DNA of 64,000 bases. Source: Deinococcus cellulosilyticus NBRC 106333 = KACC 11606. Lineage in GTDB: Bacteria > Deinococcota > Deinococci > Deinococcales > Deinococcaceae. Shown here piece after piece: positions 51,536 through 58,131 of the stretch (the stretch's first letter is position 1; each line of letters starts with the position of its first letter). Location: contig NZ_BJXB01000001.1 in assembly GCF_007990775.1 (NCBI RefSeq), forward strand, positions 310,001-374,000. The letters run 5' to 3'. The notes beneath the pieces were generated by a model. It was not told the DNA's origin. It made no database searches and worked only from the letters and a program-made list of their open reading frames with translations. A program made the translations under genes and the position numbers.

Positions 51536-52695
51536 TCCAGGCTCCTTTCCAGATCATGCAGGGTGTCCTGAAGCACCACAGGATCAGGGCCAATCATGCG
51601 CAGCACCCCCAGGAAGCTCCGTTTGCTGGAGGTCCCATCCACCTGTGACCCCACCTTGCTGAGCACCTGAAACTGGGTGATGGTCCCATTTCGCTCAAAC
51701 GTCTGGTTTTCTGGGGCAACCGTGACGGTTCCATCCTCTTTTGCAAACAGGTAATGCACCAGAGCGTGCTTTCTGGGGAATTCCAGCGCAGGGAGTTTTT
51801 CTCCGGCATGCAGCCTGAGCACCCACTCGAACAACGGAAACTCCAGCAGGTCCTGCAACAGCAGGTCGCACTGGTCCCCGATGTTGCGGTAATTCACCTC
51901 GATCAGTGACGCCTGACTGTCCTTCCAGACAAATTCGGTGTGACAGGCCCCAAGGCCAACCCCGAGTTTTGCCAGTTGTTCCAGCACCTGCTGTTGCATC
52001 TCTGCAGGCAGATCAGGCTGCCACTCCATGGTTTCTTCAAGAAAGTAAGGGGGTGGGCTGAGGCGCGTTTTGAACCCCCCAAGCACCTGAATGGTTTCAC
52101 CATCCCCCAGGGTTTCCAGGGTGTAGAGCTGCCCGGTCAGGTATTGTTCGACCACCAGTGGGATTTTTTCTTCACTCCAGACCTGCTGCACGCGGTCACG
52201 CAGGGTCAAGGCATCCGGGATGTAATAGGCGTGCCTGCTGGCGACCCCTTCTCTGGGCTTGAGCACCACCGGATAAGGATGGTTGGTGTGCCAGTCCTGA
52301 TCGGGGTGCAGCACAGTGTGGTAAAAATCCGGGGCCTCAAGCTGCCTGCGCATGGCGGCCTTGTTTTTCGCCCGGTAAGCGGCTTTCCAGGGTTTTCCGG
52401 GAAGACCAAAATACTCGGCCAGCAAGGCGGTCTGGGTTTGCAGGTGATCTGAATTCGAGAAGACCACATCGGGTTTGCCATGAGAGGCGACGGCCTCGAT
52501 CAGGCTTTGCACCTGAAACACATCGGCTTCAATGATTTCGGGTTTGAAAGAGAGGCCTTCATAAGCTTTGTGGTGCAGTTCGGGAACATCGGTGTACAGC
52601 ATGACCTTCCAGCCGAGTTTTTGCGCTGCGGGCAAAAAACCCTGGGTCACAGCGTCGGTGGGCAGGTATGCAATCAGGGCAAGGGTCAGGGACAT
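51496..52695 (-). CDS. ATP-grasp ligase of the siderophore locus
   Basis: The 399-residue ATP-grasp enzyme has YPVVLKPREGVASRHAYYI (ATP-binding lysine region, near 145), LVVEQYLTGQLYTLETLGDGE (near 185) and LIEVNYRNIGDQCDLLL (metal-binding E and N, near 270). An N-terminal pre-ATP-grasp domain occupies 1-115. Enzymes of this fold join a carboxylate to an amine through an acyl phosphate. It is first in the operon with the NIS synthetases, so it may form an amide bond of the siderophore or of a precursor amino acid. This is uncommon in NIS loci. The Fur-like dyad lies just upstream. Confidence 0.85.
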   Translation of the reverse strand: MSLTLALIAYLPTDAVTQGFLPAAQKLGWKVMLYTDVPELHHKAYEGLSFKPEIIEADVFQVQSLIEAVASHGKPDVVFSNSDHLQTQTALLAEYFGLPGKPWKAAYRAKNKAAMRRQLEAPDFYHTVLHPDQDWHTNHPYPVVLKPREGVASRHAYYIPDALTLRDRVQQVWSEEKIPLVVEQYLTGQLYTLETLGDGETIQVLGGFKTRLSPPPYFLEETMEWQPDLPAEMQQQVLEQLAKLGVGLGACHTEFVWKDSQASLIEVNYRNIGDQCDLLLQDLLEFPLFEWVLRLHAGEKLPALEFPRKHALVHYLFAKEDGTVTVAPENQTFERNGTITQFQVLSKVGSQVDGTSSKRSFLGVLRMIGPDPVVLQDTLHDLERSLEWRIASPHPVLIS

Positions 52696-52721
52696 GGGTT
52701 GACCTCTTTCGGTTGCAGTTG

Positions 52722-52734
52722 GATTTTGAAAATC
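52722..52734. promoter_or_regulatory. GATTTT-G-AAAATC dyad, Fur-like 7-1-7 candidate
   Basis: A 13-base perfect palindrome, extendable toward the 15-base Fur 7-1-7 form (TGATAAT-n-ATTATCA), begins 26 bases upstream of the ATP-grasp start. Position and symmetry suit an iron-responsive operator; identity with the Fur consensus is only partial. Confidence 0.45.
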
Positions 52735-52813
52735 AGGTTGAGGGTGCGACCACCCAGGGAACAGTCAGGGAACCTCTTCTGTTCTGAGGGGGATGCTCCA
52801 GAGTGTTTTTGGG

Positions 52814-52849
52814 TGGGCAGGTTGCGGATGTGTGGGTGCAGCCTGCCCA
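52814..52849. other. Strong hairpin between the substrate-binding protein and ATP-grasp genes
   Basis: Twelve-base arms (TGGGCAGGTTGC, 52814-52825, with GCAGCCTGCCCA, 52838-52849) pair with one wobble over a 12-base loop. No U-run follows on the - strand, so it is a processing or stability element or an attenuating intercistronic stem rather than a classic terminator. Confidence 0.5.
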
Positions 52850-52862
52850 GCAGGTTTCAGGT

Positions 52863-53744
52863 TTACTTCTGGGTTTTTCCGGTCAGCAGTCCACTGGTGG
52901 TGGCCTGTTGCAGAATCAGGTTGATGCCCTGAATCCCGCGCCCCTTGGCCCACAGTTCACGGCTGAAGGTGTAGACCTTTTTGTTCTTCACGGCTTTCAG
53001 GTTCTGGTAGAGGGGGTTTTTCTGCCATTCTTTCCAGAGGGCCTCGTCACCTGGGTTGATCATGATCACCAGGGCGTCAGGGTTGTAGGCAATCAGGTTT
53101 TCCAGTGTGATCTTGTACTGGGTGTTCTGGGGGTTGCTGACAGGGGTTTTCAGGCCCAGGTCCTGCAGCAGGGAGCCCACGAAGCTCTTGTCGGTGTGCA
53201 CCCAGAAGTCAGTGGGGGTCATCACGCCGGTCACAAAGGTTTCAGGCCGGGTGAGGATTTTTGCCTTCTGGAAAATGCGCTGGTTGTCGTTCAGGGCCGT
53301 CTTTGCCAGACTCTCTTTGCCCACAATCTTTGCCACCACAGAGAACTGCTCAAGCTGGTCCTTGTAGGTGCCGTAGTAGGTGTTGAACATGATGGTGGGC
53401 GCAATGCGGTTCAGCTGTTCATAAATGGCCTTGTGGCGCTCGGCGTCTGCCAGGATCAAATCAGGTTTCAGAGCCATGATTTTTTCCAGGCTGGGCTCGG
53501 CCAGCAGCCCCACACTGGGCACGTTTTTCAGGCCTTTGGCAAGGTGGGGGAGGGGGCCTGCCCCGTGGTCGGCTACGCCCACAGGTTTGATCCCGAGTTT
53601 CAGGAGGGCATCCTGATAGTTGTATTCCAGAGCCACAATGCGTTTGGGGGTGCTTTTCAGTTCGGTGGTGCCTGCAACGTGCGTGATGGTCACGGCCTGC
53701 GCTGAGGTGGCAGCAAGCAGGGCGAGGGTAAGCCAGGTTTTCAT
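52863..53744 (-). CDS. Iron-siderophore ABC substrate-binding protein 1 (FecB/FepB class)
   Basis: The 293-residue protein starts with a Sec signal peptide (MKTWLTLALLAATSAQA, cleavage near 17). The class-III binding-protein fold follows: TTELKSTPKRIVALEYNYQDALLKLGIKPVGVAD, PSLEKIMALKPDLILAD, then a long linking helix and WVHTDKSFVGSLLQDLGLK and YNPDALVIMINPG. It should deliver ferric siderophore to an ABC permease. No lipobox is visible, so it may be periplasmic or shed. AGGAG precedes the ATG. Its promoter carries the CCGACT/AGTCGG operator. It heads the - strand siderophore genes. Confidence 0.9.
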   Translation of the reverse strand: MKTWLTLALLAATSAQAVTITHVAGTTELKSTPKRIVALEYNYQDALLKLGIKPVGVADHGAGPLPHLAKGLKNVPSVGLLAEPSLEKIMALKPDLILADAERHKAIYEQLNRIAPTIMFNTYYGTYKDQLEQFSVVAKIVGKESLAKTALNDNQRIFQKAKILTRPETFVTGVMTPTDFWVHTDKSFVGSLLQDLGLKTPVSNPQNTQYKITLENLIAYNPDALVIMINPGDEALWKEWQKNPLYQNLKAVKNKKVYTFSRELWAKGRGIQGINLILQQATTSGLLTGKTQK

Positions 53745-53768
53745 GTCGGTTCTCCTGATTTCATTAAT

Positions 53769-53785
53769 CCGACTGGATTAGTCGG
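53769..53785. promoter_or_regulatory. Operator-like dyad CCGACT-GGATT-AGTCGG
   Basis: A perfect 6-5-6 inverted repeat lies right at the expected start of transcription of the - strand promoter. It overlaps a second dyad, TAATCC-GACT-GGATTA (53765-53780). A related repeat sits in the divergent promoter at 54156-54178. Probable repressor site for an iron or metal regulator. Confidence 0.6.
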
Positions 53786-53792
53786 CATTCAG

Positions 53793-53821
53793 AGACTAGC
53801 ATCCGTCTGTGATTTTGGCAA
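53793..53821 (-). promoter_or_regulatory. Sigma-70-type promoter of the siderophore-binding protein gene
   Basis: On the - strand TTGCCA (53816-53821) is followed after 17 bases by TAGTCT (53793-53798). The predicted start falls at about 53786, at the edge of the operator dyad. Confidence 0.55.
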
Positions 53822-53913
53822 CCCTCAAAGGGTGTGGGGAAAACCCCAGGAGCAGCGAAGCAGGAGGGGAAGGATTGAAAAAGCTGTTGCGCACCAACCA
53901 GAGTCATCACACA

Positions 53914-54064
53914 AGTTCACAGTTGACAGTTCACAGTGAACAGCAAGAGAAATGCGTCCAGAAAGCAGAAGCTTGGCCCGTGTCATCATTGATTCTTGCC
54001 TGAGATGACGTTGCAGCATTTCCTCAGTCTTCTGCATTTTGCTCTCGGCTTTCGGCCCTCGGCG
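53914..54064. repeat. Heptanucleotide-repeat element (copy C)
   Basis: Four 7-base units (AGTTCAC, AGTTGAC, AGTTCAC again and AGTGAAC) run head to tail at 53914-53941, ending in the palindrome GTTCAC-A-GTGAAC. The next bases, AGCAAGAG, are the reverse complement of the CTYTTGCT core seen in copies A and B. A further array of five units ending in GC (for example CTTCTGC, TTTCGGC and CCTCGGC) lies at 54029-54063. GCAGAAG at about 53966 is the complement of CTTCTGC. It lies in the siderophore divergent region, where no gene is present. Confidence 0.65.
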
Positions 54065-54155
54065 ACAAACATTTCCCTGACAGGTTCCTCCCCTCCCATG
54101 CTCCGATAATCCCGAGTTGACAGCTCGGATTTCATGCATTACCATGAACAGCAGA

Positions 54156-54183
54156 ATTCTGACCAAATGGGTCGGAATACAAT
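54156..54183. promoter_or_regulatory. Operator-like dyad over the promoter of substrate-binding protein 2
   Basis: Nine-base arms ATTCTGACC (54156-54164) and GGTCGGAAT (54170-54178) match at 8 of 9 positions around a 5-base centre. A TACAAT (54178-54183) is the likely -10, so the dyad covers the promoter spacer. The inner part fits the site at 53769-53785. Confidence 0.6.
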
Positions 54184-54256
54184 TTTTGATCAGGAACATC
54201 GACCAGGAGGACCATCCTGCTGGCCTGATTCACCTGAGCCGCAAAGGACAGACACC

Positions 54257-55234
54257 ATGCAGATCACAACCTTCCTGAAAACCGCTGCCCTGACCCTGCC
54301 CCTCCTGTTTGGTGCTGCCCTGGCCCAGACCACCGTGACCATCAAACACGACGAGGGCACCACCGTGGTCCCCAAAAACCCAAAACGTGTGGTGGTGATC
54401 AGTGAAGAAATGCTGGACATCGCTTTTGCGCTCAAACTCAACGTGATCGGGGTGGGTTCTCCCCGCATCCTGCCCACCGATGTGACCTCTGCGGGCAAGG
54501 TCAACATCAAGAACCTGGACAAAACCTTCTTCCAATTTGGAAACATTCAGAACGTCACTTATGTGGGCAACTGGATGACCCCCAACATGGAAACCCTGCT
54601 TGCCCTCAAACCTGACCTGATCATCCGCCTGTACTGGCAGGGTCTGGGCGAATACCAGAAACTCAGCCAGATTGCCCCCACAGTGTCTTTCAGCACGGAC
54701 CGTCCCGATGGCTGGAAATCCGCCATGACCGAACTCTCCAAACTCGGGGGCAAAGAAGCCCGTGCCAAACAGTTCCTGAATGATTACGACCGTAAAGTCA
54801 AGGCTGCAAAGGCACAACTGCAGAAAGCAGGGGTCTTCAAGAAATACAGCAAGTTCATGGTGATCTGCAGCTTTGCATCTGGCACCGACTACCTCTACAC
54901 CGGAAACCGGGTGGCCAACGTGATGCGTTCTCTGGGCTTCACCTACAACTTCCCCGAGGGCATCAAAGATGATGGTGGTCTGGTGGGCGTGTATGCCCTC
55001 TCCAAAGAAACCCTGTTGAAAGTGCCCGCAGACACCCTGGTGATCAGCGTGCCCTTCACCAACGGAGTGGAAGACACCATCGCCAGCATCAAACCCAGCC
55101 AGGACCTGCTCAAACAGAGCAAGGGGCATCTGGTGAATTACATCTATCCGGCCTACAGCCCATGGCTTGGCCCCAACACCGACCGCCAGATGGTGCAGGA
55201 CCTCACCTCTGCCATCCTGCAATCTGTCAAATGA
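54257..55234 (+). CDS. Iron-siderophore ABC substrate-binding protein 2
   Basis: The 325-residue protein has a signal peptide (MQITTFLKTAALTLPLLFGAALAQ, cleavage near 23). Siderophore-binding lobes follow (GTTVVPKNPKRVVVISEEMLDIAFALKLNVIGVGS, METLLALKPDLIIRLYWQG, TLLKVPADTLVISVP). It is paralogous to binding protein 1 but not close, so it may accept a different siderophore or iron form. The longer frame from 54134 is rejected because it overruns the promoter and operator. Its stop overlaps the reductase start (ATGA), so the two are coupled. Confidence 0.88.
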   Translation: MQITTFLKTAALTLPLLFGAALAQTTVTIKHDEGTTVVPKNPKRVVVISEEMLDIAFALKLNVIGVGSPRILPTDVTSAGKVNIKNLDKTFFQFGNIQNVTYVGNWMTPNMETLLALKPDLIIRLYWQGLGEYQKLSQIAPTVSFSTDRPDGWKSAMTELSKLGGKEARAKQFLNDYDRKVKAAKAQLQKAGVFKKYSKFMVICSFASGTDYLYTGNRVANVMRSLGFTYNFPEGIKDDGGLVGVYALSKETLLKVPADTLVISVPFTNGVEDTIASIKPSQDLLKQSKGHLVNYIYPAYSPWLGPNTDRQMVQDLTSAILQSVK

Positions 55235-56022
55235 AACGCCTCTGGGACATGCGGGTTGCAGAGGTGCGCAGGGTGGTGCACCTCACCCCGAAAATGCGAA
55301 GGATCACCCTCGGTGGGCCAGAACTGGAAAACTTTCACTCTGGCACCCACCTGAAGGTGTTGATTCCTCCTGCTGGGGTGACCCCACAGTGGCCCATGCA
55401 GGACGATGCAGGGAAGGCCGTGTGGCCTGAAGGGCCTTCTCGTCCGGCCATGCGCACCTACACTTTAAGGGCGTACCGACCAGAAGCCGCAGAGATCGAC
55501 ATTGATTTTGTGCTGCACGGCAAAGGCATAGCCTCCCAGTGGGCGGAATGTGCCCGTGGAGGAGAAGTTGTGGGGATCATCCCTCCCGGGAAAGGCAGCA
55601 CCTATGTGCAGCCTGCCCAGCATCACCTGATTGCCGGAGACCACTGCACTGTGCCTGCGGTTTCAGTGATTCTGGAAGGACTGCCAGAGACAGCAACGGC
55701 TGAGGTCTTCATGCTGCTGCCTGATCTGCAGGAGTTGCCTGTTCTCCTGACCCACGCACAGGTGAAGACCCACTGGCTCTTCGAGGACCAGGGTGAAAGC
55801 CAGCAACACCTCATCCAGCGTGTTCTGGAAGCCTCATGGCCCAACCACGAAAAAACCTTTGTATGGGTGGGGGGAGAATCGCAACTGGTTCGCACGGTTC
55901 GTCAACACGCATTGCAGGAAAGAGGTCTGCACCCTTCCATGCTTTATGCGCTGGGCTACTGGAAGGCAGGCATGACCGAAACCCGCTACAGCACCGAACT
56001 CGGGTATGATTTTCGCACCTGA
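55231..56022 (+). CDS. Siderophore-interacting protein (FAD-dependent ferric-siderophore reductase)
   Basis: The 263-residue SIP family member has an FAD domain with RTYTLRAYRPE (near 78) and a C-terminal NAD(P)H domain with LIAGDHCTVPAVSVIL (near 139) and FVWVGGESQLVR (near 209). SIPs reduce ferric siderophores in the cytosol, releasing iron. Translational coupling to the binding protein (4-base overlap) ties it to uptake. The sequence LHPSMLYALGYWKAG near the end matches the family's C-terminus. It is the last gene of the divergent + strand unit, ahead of a strong hairpin. Confidence 0.92.
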   Translation: MKRLWDMRVAEVRRVVHLTPKMRRITLGGPELENFHSGTHLKVLIPPAGVTPQWPMQDDAGKAVWPEGPSRPAMRTYTLRAYRPEAAEIDIDFVLHGKGIASQWAECARGGEVVGIIPPGKGSTYVQPAQHHLIAGDHCTVPAVSVILEGLPETATAEVFMLLPDLQELPVLLTHAQVKTHWLFEDQGESQQHLIQRVLEASWPNHEKTFVWVGGESQLVRTVRQHALQERGLHPSMLYALGYWKAGMTETRYSTELGYDFRT

Positions 56023-56043
56023 TCCAGCAGGATCGTTTTCTGT

Positions 56044-56066
56044 GAGGAGGCCTGAAAGGCCTCCTC
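56044..56066. terminator. Convergent terminator hairpin
   Basis: Perfect 10-base arms GAGGAGGCCT (56044-56053) and AGGCCTCCTC (56057-56066) lie between the reductase and the response regulator stops. Confidence 0.6.
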
Positions 56067-56739
56067 ATTCATTGTCCAGAACGGTTAAAAAACCATGCTG
56101 GATGGTTCTGGCATAAAGCAGGGCTGCAGCCACCCTCGGGTTCACCCTGGATTGACCGCTGTCCAGACCCAGCGCCACATAAAGCCCGCTCACAGCGTTG
56201 TCGATCCACTTCTGGGAGAGGCCCAGATGCCCGGCAATGGCCGCATTGGTGTACCCCTGGGTGATCAGGCCCCAAAGTTCCGCCTGCCTGGGGGTCAGGT
56301 GCTCAAAAGGCCCCTGCAGCATGCGCTCGGGCTTCAGAAGCTGGGGGTCCAGGACCACCTCTCCCTCAATCACGCTTTTCAGGGCACGCAGGATGATGGA
56401 GATGTCCTGAACGGACTTTTTAAGCAAATAGGCCCAGCCTGTGAAGTCCGTGCCCAGTGACCTTGCGAACACCAGACTGCTGTGGTTGGACAGCAGTACG
56501 ATGCCCAGATCAGGATGCTCTTCGCGCAGTTTGTGCCCAAGCTGGATGCCGTTCAGAGGGCTGTCTGGCCCCAGGTCGATGTCCAGCACCACTGCATCTG
56601 CTTCATGCATGCGGGGATCATTCAGGGTCAGGGTGGAAGAGGGGTGGGCAGCCAGCACCTGCACCTCGCGGGTCTGCTCCAGTGCGGTGCGCAGCAGGTT
56701 GCGAAACAGGCTCTCGTCTTCCACCAGAATCACTTTCAT
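56065..56739 (-). CDS. NarL/FixJ-family response regulator
   Basis: The 224-residue protein has a receiver domain at about 1-120 (MKVILVEDESLFR; phospho-acceptor D in AVVLDIDLG near 50; LLKKS lysine near 105). A LuxR-type helix-turn-helix follows at about 150-205 (LTPRQAELWGLITQGYTNAAIAGHLGLSQKWIDNAVSGLYVALGL). It should bind DNA when phosphorylated by the adjacent kinase. ATG 56739 has AAAGGA at good spacing. ATG 56754 overlaps the kinase stop, showing the pair is coupled. No target gene is obvious. Confidence 0.92.
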   Translation of the reverse strand: MKVILVEDESLFRNLLRTALEQTREVQVLAAHPSSTLTLNDPRMHEADAVVLDIDLGPDSPLNGIQLGHKLREEHPDLGIVLLSNHSSLVFARSLGTDFTGWAYLLKKSVQDISIILRALKSVIEGEVVLDPQLLKPERMLQGPFEHLTPRQAELWGLITQGYTNAAIAGHLGLSQKWIDNAVSGLYVALGLDSGQSRVNPRVAAALLYARTIQHGFLTVLDNE

Positions 56740-56750
56740 TGCCGGTCCTT

Positions 56751-57974
56751 TCATCGGGGAATCCTGGCCCACAGTCGGGTGGGTCCTCCTTTGTGGCTCT
56801 CAATGCCCCACTGTCCTCCCACCTGTTCCACCCGGGCCTGAATCCAGCGCAGGCCCAGTCCGTCATTGGATCGGGTGGCGGGGTCAAATCCCACACCATT
56901 GTCTTGCACTTCCAGATCCAGATGGCCTTCGCCCAGGCGCAGGGAGAGGAGGGCTTCACGGGCCTGACCGTGCCGGATGGTGTTGCCCAGGGCCTCCTCG
57001 ATCACCCGGAAGGCCACGAGTCGGCGGTCTGCGGCCAGGCCCTCTTCCACCCCATCCTCCAGTCGGATCAGGGCACTGTCGGCACGGATCTGCACCCTGA
57101 CCACGGGTTGCAGGCGGTCTGCCAGCACCTGCAGGGCAGCAATCAACCCGATTTGCAGGGCTTCGGGGTGCAACTGGTGGCTGATCAGGCGCACTTCGTG
57201 TTCCCGGATGTGGTCCAGGGCTGCCCGCACCTCCTCCAGGGTTTGCTGTTGTGTTGCATCCAGAGCCTGCACCTGGCCCAGCTGGTACCAGGCCACCAGC
57301 AAGCGGGACTGCACCCGGGAATGCAGGTGTTCGCTGATCATGCGCCGGGTGCGCTCTTCGGCCAGAGACAGCAGTTCACGGGAGTCCTGCAGGGCTTTCA
57401 TGGCCTCTTCCTGCTGTTTGCGAAGCTCTGCATTGTGAATGCCGAAGGCCACCTGGGAAGCAAACGCACGAGCAGTCTCCACCTCTCTTTCAGGCACCTG
57501 GGCTTTGTTGTGGCAGCAGACCAGCGCACCATACACCCGTCCTTCGAGTTCCAGAGGCAGCATCATGATGTGGGTGACTCCGGCAATCTTTCCGGCAAGG
57601 TGCACCACCATGGGTGGAACCGCCCCCTGAATCACCTGCATGGCCGGGGCCTGCACCACCCGGGCTTCCAGATACACCGAGGCGGTCAGGGGATTGGCCC
57701 GCACGGGGGCCACGGTCCCCACGGGATCGAAGTGGGGCAGCAGGCGCTGCACGGCATTCAGGGTGCGCTTCACAGGCTCCAGATGAAACCCTGCCCAGGC
57801 GACGCATCCGGCTTCTCCCCGCTCTGGGTGGTACTGGGTCAGAAACACATAAGGGTATCCCAGCACCTGCTGGGTGTGGTTCACGATCTGGTCTGCAAAT
57901 GCCCCCCAACCGGTGGCCCGGGGGAGGGCCAGATGGCCGCTGTGCATGACTGCATGATCGCACGTCTTCAGCAA
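56751..57974 (-). CDS. GAF-containing sensor histidine kinase (NarX/DesK type)
   Basis: The 407-residue soluble kinase has a GAF sensor at about 30-185 and a HisKA_3-like dimerisation segment near 210-275. An HATPase domain follows (near 280-405: EEALGNTIRHGQA N-box, DNGVGFDP G1 box, GLGLRWIQARVEQVGG G2 box). The H-box reads MISEHLHSRVQSRLL rather than the usual ELHD, so the acidic neighbour of the histidine is replaced by serine. There are no transmembrane helices, so the signal is cytosolic. It phosphorylates the response regulator encoded just downstream. Confidence 0.88.
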   Translation of the reverse strand: MLKTCDHAVMHSGHLALPRATGWGAFADQIVNHTQQVLGYPYVFLTQYHPERGEAGCVAWAGFHLEPVKRTLNAVQRLLPHFDPVGTVAPVRANPLTASVYLEARVVQAPAMQVIQGAVPPMVVHLAGKIAGVTHIMMLPLELEGRVYGALVCCHNKAQVPEREVETARAFASQVAFGIHNAELRKQQEEAMKALQDSRELLSLAEERTRRMISEHLHSRVQSRLLVAWYQLGQVQALDATQQQTLEEVRAALDHIREHEVRLISHQLHPEALQIGLIAALQVLADRLQPVVRVQIRADSALIRLEDGVEEGLAADRRLVAFRVIEEALGNTIRHGQAREALLSLRLGEGHLDLEVQDNGVGFDPATRSNDGLGLRWIQARVEQVGGQWGIESHKGGPTRLWARIPR

Positions 57975-58131
57975 AAACCTGTAGGGGGGAAACTCCCTTT
58001 TGCCAGAACAGGTCCTGCTTTACTCTGGGTCAAAAGAGAGCCAGAAGCCAGGGCTGTCTTTTACTGTTTCATGTCCAGATTCAAATGTCAGCTGTGGAAG
58101 GCCACATTCTGGGCTTCCAGAAAGGACACCC

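Noticed and set aside
45976..52695. Aerobactin-type hydroxamate pathway
   Set aside because: No lysine N6-hydroxylase (IucD) or acetyltransferase (IucB) is present; the enzymes fit a carboxylate/amide NIS pathway better.
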